Assembly (NCBI RefSeq): GCF_001641265.1
Contig: NW_020167541.1
Location: forward strand, 62,001 to 126,000
Length of the DNA stretch: 64,000 nt
Reading direction: 5' to 3'
Source: Pseudogymnoascus destructans
Taxonomy: Eukaryota; Ascomycota; Leotiomycetes; Thelebolales; Thelebolaceae
Position numbers and translations under genes: made by a program. Shown here in pieces: positions 43,226-52,442 of the stretch; positions within the stretch are counted from its first letter, which is position 1; each line of letters begins with the position of its first letter. Under the pieces are notes generated by a model that worked only from the letters and a program-made list of their open reading frames with translations, was not told the DNA's origin and made no database searches.

Positions 43226-43712
43226 CTGCCTGTTCCTCAGCCTCAACAGCGTCACGCTTCTCAGCAGCCACACGTTCGGCCTCCTCTGCCGCATCAAGCT
43301 CGTCGAGGGTTTTCAAACCTCGCCGGAGCATATCTTTACCACGGGTTCGGATGAGGCGTTTCTGCTTTCGCAGACGAAGTAACTTCGAAAGGGTTTCTTC
43401 CTCTTCGCGATCCAGGCGATCCTCCTCCCGTTCGAGCTTCACCCAGTCGGGATGCTCAGGACCCATACAGTCACACTTTTCTTTCAAGTTGCGACGAACG
43501 CACTCGGCGCACCGCCGTGAATCATTTGGAGACGACACGCAAGTAATGTTTCGCCTCACGCAGTTCGAGCAAGAATCCATTTCGGGTAGTTCGTATCCGT
43601 GGTTCTTTATTCGACGGACAAGATCGTTGCGTTCCTGGAGTTTGCGGGCAGTGTCAGTAGGCATGTTGCATATTGAAGGACTCGCTGAGGAGCAGCAGAG
43701 TCCCGGGGACAT
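43098..43712 (-). CDS. Antisense gene of the LTR-A element: Zn2Cys6-like protein (right arm)
   Basis: Identical mirror copy of the gene at 31492-32106, with the same six-cysteine pattern. It overlaps the 3' end of the integrase-chromodomain frame and starts about 50 bp from the LTR-A at 43761. Confidence 0.7.
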   Translation of the reverse strand: MSPGLCCSSASPSICNMPTDTARKLQERNDLVRRIKNHGYELPEMDSCSNCVRRNITCVSSPNDSRRCAECVRRNLKEKCDCMGPEHPDWVKLEREEDRLDREEEETLSKLLRLRKQKRLIRTRGKDMLRRGLKTLDELDAAEEAERVAAEKRDAVEAEEQAVSAASSSVTGTLASSDPLAYSPASWDQWLADGGVDIPPAVLC

Positions 43713-43760
43713 GGACGTACTTATAGGATTCGAGACGAATGCCCAGGGGAAGGGAGCGAG

Positions 43761-44235
43761 TGTTACGACGGAACAAGAAGGCTGGCCAACTACAGGACAG
43801 GAAGGAGGGAGGTCGCATGAGACCGGCCCTGGTACCTGGAGGGGCAGCGGGGAATAGTAGTTCCGAAAGTATCACGTGACGGACTCGCAGGATGATGAGA
43901 AGAGTCCTAAGAGTCCAGGACTCCGAGGACTCGAGTGAGTTCCCAGGAGTCCACTAGGCACGTGATGGACTCGCAGGATGATGAGAAGAGTCCTAAGAGT
44001 CCAGGACTCCGAGGACTCAAGTGAGTTCCCAAGAGTCCACTAGGCACGACGCCACTATATAAGTAGATAGTATTTCCTTAGATAGGAGCTTCGTGCTCAA
44101 CTCAATACAGTATTTGTTATATACTAGTAACGTGTTACTTGAAGCCTTTGTGTCTGATCCCCTGCCTCCTCTGATAAGTAAACCTTTACGCAAGAGAACC
44201 TCTGTGTCTTCTATCGTTTAGAAGTCAGCGTTACA
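43761..44235 (+). repeat. LTR-A, right-arm outer LTR
   Basis: Mirror image of 30969-31443. Its right end falls inside a transposase codon at 44236. Confidence 0.93.
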
Positions 44236-45281
44236 TCAACAGTGACGGCTGGAGTATTCCTCCATTTTTGGTAGTTAAAGGCAAGAATCATCTTGCAAAT
44301 TGGTATACAGACGGCGGCCTTCCACACAACTGGGTTGTTAAACTGACAAGCAATGGATGGACAAACAATGAGACGGGTCTAGAATGGTTGAAACACTTCG
44401 ACAAACATACTGCTGTTCGTGCAAGGGGTCCATATCGAATGCTGGTGTTAGACGGGCACGAGAGTCATGAATCGGCCGAGTTCCAAGAGTACTGCAAGGC
44501 ACACAACATTATAACTCTTGGACTACCTCCCCACTCGTCTCATTTAACTCAGCCACTTGATGTCGGGTGCTTTAGTGTGTTGAAGCGGGCATATGGTCGG
44601 CAGATTGAGACCTTCATTAAGGCTCATATCAACCACATTACCAAGGTCGAGTTCTTTCTCGCCTTTAGAGCAGCATATCTGGAATCCATGACAGCCCAAA
44701 ACGCCCAGTCCGGGTTCCGCGGAGCTGGCTTAGTGCCTTTCAACCCGCAAGCAGTGCTTTCAAAGCTTGACGTGAGGTTACGGACTCCAACTCCCTCTAG
44801 ACCCTCTACTGCCAACACCAACCCTTGGGTCTCCCAGACCCCTTCCAACCCAACTGAAGCTCTTTCACAAACAACCCTCGTTCGAAATCGAATTGCCCGT
44901 CACCAAGGAAGCTCGCCAACTCCACTCTTCGGGACAGTTATTGCATTGGAAAAGGGTACGGAGCGACTAGCACATGAGAACACCCTTCTGTCTGCTGAGG
45001 TACGTACCCTTCGAGCAGCCAACGAAGCCCTTAGCAAACGCCGCAGGGCTAAAAAGGCTCGTGTCCGTGAAGGAGGTGCACTTATAGTAGAGGATGCACA
45101 GGCTATTATCGCACAGAAGGATGTGGATGAGCAGGTACGACGCGACGTACGTGCGGTTGGGGGTAGTCGCAAGGAGGGGCAACCGTCTAGGCGATGCTGT
45201 GGGATCTGTGGAAAAGCTGGTCATAATGCGCGAACTTGTCAAGAAGCTATAGATATGTCTAGTTCATCTGATTCCGCTTAG
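44236..45281 (+). mobile_element. DDE_1 (pogo-like) transposase, N-terminus lost, with C-terminal CCHC knuckle
   Basis: Begins in mid-gene at INSDGWSIPPFLVVKGK, where LTR-A inserted, and stays open for about 348 codons. Catalytic core: MLVLDGHESHESAEF (second acidic residue), LPPHSSHLTQPLDVGCFSVL (third), and the downstream AFRAAYLESMTAQNAQSGFRGAGLVPFNP typical of DDE_1. A coiled-coil follows (LLSAEVRTLRAANEALSKRR). The C-terminus is a zinc knuckle, CGICGKAGHNARTC, like those of retroviral gag. The N-terminal DNA-binding domain is absent. Confidence 0.9.
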
Positions 45282-45430
45282 TTATAGTTAATTTAATATG
45301 TTATGGTTGATTTATTGATATTCAAAGTAGAATGCCAATGAAAAGTGTCCGAGGTACTGATATGTCCGACGTACTGATAAACCACGTTATACACATTCCC
45401 ATCCCATCTTACTCATATTTTATATTTTAC

Positions 45431-46443
45431 AGCCACTAGATGTGGGGATCTTCCAGCCGTATAAGCACTGGCACAGAGAGGCTGTGCTTGCTGCCATACG
45501 TGATATGGATGTTACATATGACCTACAGTCCTTTATGAGGGATCTTACCAAAATGTGGCTACAGACTTTTAAGGAGTCTACAATTATATCAGCTTTCCAG
45601 AAAGCAGGAATTTGGCCAGTAAGCCACATTATAGCTCTCGCAAAGCTACGTACGTACTCACAGCCTGCTCCTATGCCTACACCTACGCCTCTACCTATAC
45701 GGGTTTCTACACCAAAACCCTCGGCTTTTAGGGGGGTTGAAGAGGGGCTACAGTACTGGAAACAACGGGTTCCAGAGGGTTTTAGTAGCCCCTCGAGGGA
45801 GAGCTACAAGAATTGGCTCACAGGAACGGAAGAGGTTGTAGTAGGAGGCCAGCTTCAAGAGCTTGACCTACTGGCTTTTCGACGCCAGGTTGAGGAGTCG
45901 AAGAAGCGGTCGAGCCGAAGCCGGGCTCGCCTTCAGTTTGGAGGTGAGCTTACGGCAGCTCACGCTCACGAGCTTCGGGCCCAGAAAGCTGAGCTAGCAG
46001 CTCAGAAGCTTGAGGCCAAGCGGGTTTGAGTAGCCCGCCAGGCTGCCAACCGGGCCCAAAAGCAGCTTCGCCGGGCAGGAATTGAGGCCCGGAAGGAAGA
46101 GCGCCTCCGAAAGAAGGGGGTAGCAGCTCTTCGGAAAGCTGGCCTCCCAATTCCTCCAGAGTTTGAGGACCTAATTCCTGACCCGGAAGCCCTCCAAACT
46201 GAGGTCGAGAGTGAGGGCGAGGGCGAGGGCGAGGGTGAGAGTGGGAGAGAGGGTAGGAGTGGGAGCGAAGAAGTGATAGTTTCATAGAATGGCTTAATTA
46301 TGTACCTTTACATACAAATTACTATGGAGAGGTACTTACGGTCGCAATTGTGACGAGCCGCGTATTGCTTCCTCTCGAGTTGGGCAGCCGCGTATTGCTT
46401 ACTCCAACCTTGAGCGAAGCGAAAAGTTTGGTCACGACGATTA
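45431..46443 (+). mobile_element. DDE transposase C-terminal part and terminal repeat, second copy
   Basis: Starts after an intron-like TATTTTACAG with PLDVGIFQPYKHWHREAV, continues through AFQKAGIWPVSHIIALAKL and NWLTGTEEVVVGGQLQELDLLAF, and reaches the basic coiled-coil tail. A TGA at 46027-46029 interrupts the frame where the 13-kb copy has CGA. Downstream the same frame continues to the stop at 46285-46287. The end of the element is GTTTGGTCACGACGATTA at 46443. This copy shows the uninterrupted order of the pieces found at 1386-1775 and 13171-13768. Confidence 0.88.
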
Positions 46444-46713
46444 GCTGTTACAAAATGTGCAGGTGTGGTGGGGTGGAGCGTTCGCTATGCTAGAGCTTTC
46501 GCTATGCATGTACGTTACAGAAATTAGTATACAAATATAATGCCTCCATGACGATCCCACGCCGTGTGAGTCGATAGGCCAATCCCCTTGCTTATGTAAT
46601 CACGATGAGAGTGGGACAAGGGTACCTGATAAGATCTCGATAGCAGCCACAGAAATCGTAGGGCAGTACGATGGGCCTGGCTGGATACGCACCCTGGTAT
46701 CTCAACATACAAA
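46444..46713. other. Intergenic, upstream of the ABC-F gene
   Basis: Contains GCGTTCGCTATGCTAGAGCTTTCGCTATGC near 46480, resembling transposon ends. No gene. Confidence 0.45.
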
Positions 46714-49405
46714 ATGACCAACATCGCCGATGACGAGGCCACAGAGGCAATTATCGTGGCAAGCTGCAAGCAGACGCGCTTTCATATATCAGACACCAAC
46801 AAGTCTACAGAGGTTGTTTCCATTCCGTCACCCCCCTCACGAACCCTCGACTGACGTAGCTCCAATGGGGGTAGATTGATATTGTTGGACTTAGCCTTGG
46901 AATTGCGCCCTCTGGAGCCGCTAGGAAGGCGAAAAAAGGGAAGGGCAAGGCGGCTTCTGCCCAAGAGAAAGAGCTTCTTGTCAATGCCGAGCTAAGATTG
47001 AAGTCTGGCATTCACTATGCGCTGCTGGGGCGCAATGGGAGCGGGAAGTCAAGTATGTTCTCCGAGAGCTATATAGAGCATTACCCGCTATTGGAAGCCA
47101 TTGAAATCCGAAACTCGTCTACTATGCAGCAGGAATGATCATAGAGGCTAATACGTAGGCCAGCAATCCTCCGCGCACTCGCAGACAGGATAATCCCCGG
47201 TCTTCCACCTTCTCTCCGAGTCGCCATCCTTCAACAGACAAGCACAGATGCTGAAAACCCCAGGCCAGCAAAGGATGGTCCGAGAACCTCAGTGCCGGAG
47301 GACACAACAGTGTTGCAGCATGTCATCGAAGGAGACCAGTCACGTACTGCTCTAATCCAGGACCTGCAAGGTTTGCCACCTCTCCCCGTATTCGGCGACC
47401 AGTATAGTTAATATTTACCCGCGCCATAGCCTTGGCAGGAACAGATGCAGATCGTGAGGATGTAATAACACAGGTTCGAAGGTATCGCCAGATGCGATAT
47501 AACCGCCTGAACCGTGATCTGCTCGAGGTGCAAAATAATGCCTATCGACGGAGTGGAGCGCGTGGGTCGCAGGCCAGGAAGGACCTTATTGCGTTTGAGA
47601 AGGAGGTTGCGGAAGCAACGGAGAAGTATGGCACTCACGATCAGGTTATGCAATAGTATATGTACTGATGCTACGGTGTAGGCTTGCAGAAGAAATCACA
47701 GACTCCCCTGCTATCCAAGATGAATTCCTCACCGCGTCGTCCCTCCTAGTTGACCTCGAAGCCGAGCTGGAAACGGTACGTCCAACCCTCCATCCCGGCC
47801 CCCATCCCAACCATCTAACATACCCCAGATGCCCCTACCAGCCCTGGAAACCCGCGCCCGCTCTATCCTCACAGCCCTCGGCTTCACCGAAGCCACCCTC
47901 GCCAAACCCATCCCCACTCTCTCAGGAGGCTGGCGCATGCGCGCCGCCCTCGCGCGCGCCCTCCTCCAGAAAGCCGACCTACTCATCCTTGACGAACCCA
48001 CCAACTTCCTCGATCTCCGAGCAATCATCTGGCTTCAATCGCACCTCATCGCCCTGCGCGATAGCCAAGCCGGTACTACTGTGCTCCTAGTCTCTCACGA
48101 CCGCGAGTTTGTGGATAGTGTCGCTGAGGAGGTTATTCTGGTTAAGGAGCAGAGCCTCGAGTATTTCCGCGGCAATCTCTCAGCGTACGAGGAGGACTTT
48201 CGGTCACGGGTTCTGAATTTGACGAGGATGCTGGAGGCGCAGGGGAAGGAGACGGCTAGGCTGGAGAAGTCGATTCGGGAGACTATTAAGGTGGGGAAGA
48301 AGACAGGGGATGATAATAAGTTGCGCATGGCGAAGTCGCGGCAGAAGAGACTTGAAGATGGCGCGGGGATGCAGGTTAATGAGAAGGGACAGCGGTTTAA
48401 GCTGTCTGATCGGATGGGTGAGAGCCCCCTGAGAGCTCCTGATGCCCCTTCCTTTGCATATAACGAACAGCAACTGACTAATAACAACAGGCTGGTTCGA
48501 CAGCAAACACGCCGCCATCGAAATCCCCAAAGACGAACAAGGCGTCTCCATCTCCCTCCTCCCCGCCCCCGACCTCCGCTTCCCCGGCCCCCTCCTCTCC
48601 CTCGAAGACGTCTCCTACCGCTACGCCCCCACCTCCCCCCTGGTCCTCCAGAACATGACCCTCTCCATCCACTTGGGCGACCGCATCGGCATCGTCGGGC
48701 TCAACGGCGGCGGTAAGACGACGTTGCTTAACCTGCTCACTGAGTCTCTCCGCCCGAATCGGGGGGCGGTGACGAGGCATCCCAGGCTGAAGTTGGGGTA
48801 TTATTCGCAGCATGCTGTGGAGGATTTGCAGGTTCTTGGGCGCAAGGAGGAGGGGCTGACGGCGTTGAAATTGCTGGCGGAGGATTCGGCGGGGGAGATG
48901 GCGGAGCAGGAGATGAGGGGGTTGTTGGGGTCGTTTGGGTTGCAGAGACGGACGGCGTCGGATGTGCCGCTTGCGAAGTTGTCGGGTGGTCAACTTGTGA
49001 GTTTTTGTTTGTTTCGTTCGTCGTGATTTGACACAGCTGACATTGTTATTTTAGGTCTGCCTAGCTCTCGTCCGCATCCTCTGGTCCCGTCCTAACCTCC
49101 TCATTCTTGATGAAGTCACGACCCATCTCGACTATCGCACCGTCATCGCCCTGGGAGAAGCGCTCATAGACTACAGCGGCGCCGTGGTGCTGGTGACGCA
49201 CGATCGCTACCTCGTGCGCCGCGTGGTGGAGGGGGAGGTATTCACCAACGGCGGGGAGGACGAAGGGGGCCGAGGCGAGGAAGAAGAGGATAACAGGAGG
49301 AGAGTGGTGTATTCGCTGAGTGGGGGGAAGATGAAGGTGTTGGAGAAGGGGATGGAGGGGTTTGTGAGGGTGATGGAGAAGAGGGTTGCGAAGATGGGAA
49401 TTTAA
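46714..49405 (+). CDS. ABC-F type ATPase (soluble twin-ABC protein)
   Basis: Exons: 46714-46812, 46875-47052, 47164-47370, 47430-47644, (about 47682)-47775, 47829-48417, 48491-48996 and 49055-49405. ABC-F proteins have two ATP-binding cassettes, no membrane domain, and usually act on ribosomes (family knowledge). Seen: Walker A LLGRNGSGKS split by an intron, signature LSGGWRMRAALARALL, Walker B LLILDEPTNFLD, switch VSHDREF, a charged linker, second Walker A IVGLNGGGKTT, signature LSGGQL split by an intron, and second Walker B LLILDEVTTHLD with VTHDRYL. The second Walker B has V and T where DEPTNHLD is usual. The junction after 47644 does not resolve: no donor-acceptor pair keeps the frame into RLAEEITDSP, so a frameshift or odd intron lies at 47645-47690. 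Arb1-like, but the exact orthologue is unclear. Confidence 0.8.
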
Positions 49406-52400
49406 GCGAGTTAACCTTGTTGTGGATGGGAGTCGGTGTTGTAAATGGGAGTCGGTGTTGTAAATAAGGAGGTGAGATGGGGATATGCCATCGCAACGTT
49501 TTATGATTCCCGCCTCCTACGAATCGCACTCTTCCCGCAACCCTTCACGACCTTACACAGACATGCCGGCTCCCGCTCCCGCTCTCCCCCCTCACTCGCC
49601 TCACGCGCCCGCTCAAGGGCCCCCACGCCCCCCCCAAGCGTGCCATGTCCATACCTCCCCCTCTCAATCGGACTCTCCACCCGTGGGGAGTATGGGGAGT
49701 ATGGCATGTTTTACAACTTCACCCGAGTCCTCAGTGAATAAACCCAGCACGCCCATCTCACTCACCATCATCCTCACACCAGTATTACCTCCCCCCCCAA
49801 AAAAATAAATAAGGGGGGGCACAACAACCACCCCATTTCACGTGATCATCCCCCCCCCCTCCCCCCCCAGCGCGGGCCGCGCAGGCCCAGGAGAGAAAGA
49901 GAAAATAGCCAGCCAAGGGTAGGAAAGTCTAATCCCCCCCCCTTTCACAGGCGGCCGAAGAGGGGAAGCGTTGGGGGCGATCGATCGGACCTCGCTATGG
50001 TGAGTGAGCTGGGGAGCTCGTGAGCTTGTGAGAAGATAAAAGTCATCGGCGGCACGTGCTGACCTGAGCAGACAGTAGCCTGAGATGAAGCACGCACGGA
50101 CGTGGAATTCTCGGCATCTCGGCAAAGAGACATGTGACTGTACTGGACAGTGGTGGTGTAATCTCCGCCTGTGCTGATGGTGGATGGAGACACCCCCCCA
50201 GGTCGTGTCGCGCTCTCCACCTCCGCACGCTGGAATGCACCGCTATCCGTTGAGGTTACAAGGGAGTGGATAGCCCCACTGTTTTCTCCAAATTCTGCGA
50301 GTGGGTAGAGGGATTGGAGATTTGGAGATTGGGAGGGGGTGGAGGGGTGGAGGGGATGGGGGTGGGTGTGGGTGTAGGTGTGGGTGGGTGTAGGTGTGAA
50401 AGGTGTAGGTGTGACGGTGGCTGTGGCTGTGGCTGTGGCTGTGGTGTAGGTGTAGGTGTGGCGGTGGCGGTGGCGGTGGTGTAGGTGTGGCGGTGGCTGT
50501 GGCGGTGGCTGTGGCTGACTCGGGGGGAAGGTGAGTGAGGTTTTATTTGTTGTCCTGGCTGGGCTGGGCTGGGTCGGTCGGTCGGTGATTGATTGGGTGA
50601 GAGGGAAGTGGGGCACGTGGATATGACTGGGTGTGTGTACCTAACCTACACGTACACCACCTACACGGATGGCATGGATACGGGATACGACGGCATCATC
50701 GACCATACTCTATTGTTGTGGGGGCGTATAATCGTGTAGATGGACGGTAATACGGATGATGGATGATGATGGATGAGGGATGACGGTATCGGATGAGGAT
50801 CACGCATCACGCATCACGCATCACGCATCACGGTATCGGATGAGGATCACGCATCACGCATCACGGTATCGGATGACGGATGACGGATGACGGATGACGG
50901 ATTCAGACACACGTGGGACCTTGAGGGATATATAGACACGGGACTTGCACGGCACTCTTCATGGCTTATGTGCATGGTCATGGTCTTTGGCTTATGTGCA
51001 TGGTCATGGTCTTGTCTTCATGGTGCATGGTGGTTCATGGTCTTGTCTTCATGGTGCATGGTTCATGGTCTTCAGTCTTCATCTTCAGTCTTTCCAGCAT
51101 GCATATCACTCTAGCGTGCATGTGACTCGGCGCTCGGCCGATGCCAAATGGCGGACGCCCGAGTGACCACGCCAAGTACATCCAGTACTCGAGTACCTGC
51201 GTCCCTGATCTGACTTGCGGTTTCCCTACATGTCCACATTTGCCGCCGCTACTTCGTCACAAGCCTGCAACTGCACCGAGGGCGCCTTGGTCGAGACTTG
51301 ATCCCAAAGTACCCCCTCCCTTGTTTCAGTACTACCATCGACCATCTTCACAAGTCCCCCCTCTGCTCTCTGCACCACCCAAGACATGGGGTACTTGATG
51401 GGGTACTTTACTTGCCGTTGCCCTTTTTTTTACCCATCTCCATTCTCCATTCTCCACTCTATTCTCTATTCTCTATTCTATCCTCCATTCTCCTCCACTC
51501 TACATTCTCCACTCTACATTCTCTACTCTCCACTCTCCACTCTCCACTCTCCATTCTCCACTCTCCACTCTCCATTCTCCATTCTCCATTCTCCATTCTC
51601 CATTCTCCATTCTCCATTCTCCACTCTCTCCATTCTTCTCCTCCCCCCTTCCCTTCCCCATCCCCATCTCTTCCCTTCCCCATCTCTTCCCTTCCCCATC
51701 CCATCCCCTCTTTTTCCCCTCCCCTTCCCTCCCATCCCCTCCCATCCCATCCCATCCCATCCCATCCCATCCCCTCCCCTCCCCTCCCCTCCCCTTCCCC
51801 TCCCCTCCCCTCCATCCCCTCCCATCCCCTCCCATCCCCATCCCCTCTTTTTCCCCTCCATCCCACAATCCTCTGTACCTCTACTCCGTAGTATACGTAC
51901 CTACCTTCCCTACCGTCCCAACCAAGAAAAGCTCGATTTCATATAAGTCGAGCCCCATCCCCACCTTCCCCCGACTTTCCTCACTTTTTTGGATTTCCCC
52001 CCCTCTCTGTCACCCACAGTCCCTCCACGACCCCGCCACGTTCCTGCTATTTGCTTTTGTTTATACTATCCTGTATAATTGCTTGCTTGCTTGCTTTTGA
52101 TTGCCTTATAGAGGAATCATATCCAAGAAACAGAACCAATCTCCACTCCACCACCAACCCTGCTCTAACTGTATATTAATTTATTACAAAGAGATCGACG
52201 ACGACGACGACGACGACCACCACCACCACCACCACCACCACAATATCTTCATAATATACAGAGAGAGAAGAATCCAGATACCATCTCATCTACCTAGGCC
52301 AATTTGCTTCCCTTTAGAAAAGAAAGGAAGGGAAAAGAAACAGGCAAAAAAAAAAAAAAAAACTGTATCAGCTATAAATAAGCTCACACGACTACACGCC

Positions 52401-52438
52401 CACAGATCGATGCCTCGCAGCTCCCCACCACAATCACA
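49406..52438. repeat. 3-kb low-complexity intergenic region
   Basis: No gene seen. In order: poly-C runs at 49787-49880; G/T-rich GTGGGTGTAGGTG and GGCTGTGGCTGT arrays at 50330-50515; GATGACG and CACGCATCACG arrays at 50690-50905; CATGGTCATGGT and CTTCATGGTGCATGG repeats at 50955-51075; ATTCTCCATTCTCC and CCCATCCCATCCC pyrimidine arrays at 51430-51860; GAC and CAC triplets near 52198-52240; A18 near 52346. Long frames across these arrays are artefacts of the repeats. The right end is the promoter and leader of the Zn2Cys6 regulator. Confidence 0.85.
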
Positions 52439-52442
52439 ATGA
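52410..52442 (+). promoter_or_regulatory. Upstream ORF whose stop overlaps the regulator's start codon (ATGA)
   Basis: Ten codons, MPRSSPPQSQ, ending in TGA at 52440-52442. The main ATG is 52439-52441. This arrangement is suited to termination-reinitiation or repression of the main frame. Confidence 0.6.

Larger units (their letters stand above)
30969..44235. repeat. 13.3-kb inverted repeat (palindrome): arms 6399 bp, spacer 469 bp
   Basis: Every feature in 30969-37367 recurs in mirror image in 37837-44235; the paired coordinates sum to 75204 throughout (for example 31979/43225, 34507/40697, 36738/38466). All predicted proteins compared between arms are identical. The outer ends fall exactly on LTR-A termini, next to different flanks: LTR-C on the left, a DDE transposase on the right. 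The spacer 37368-37836 is not symmetrical: it holds a gag start (37368-37545) and a truncated LTR-A (37577-37836). Confidence 0.97.

Noticed and set aside
30969..44235. Palindrome as a centromere, origin or CRISPR-like array
   Set aside because: All of it is explained by two mirror copies of a rearranged LTR retrotransposon with inserted LTRs.
51386..51946. Long overlapping open frames on both strands in the pyrimidine arrays
   Set aside because: They arise from tandem CTCCATTCTCC and CCCATCCC repeats that lack stops in several frames; the predicted peptides are simple repeats.
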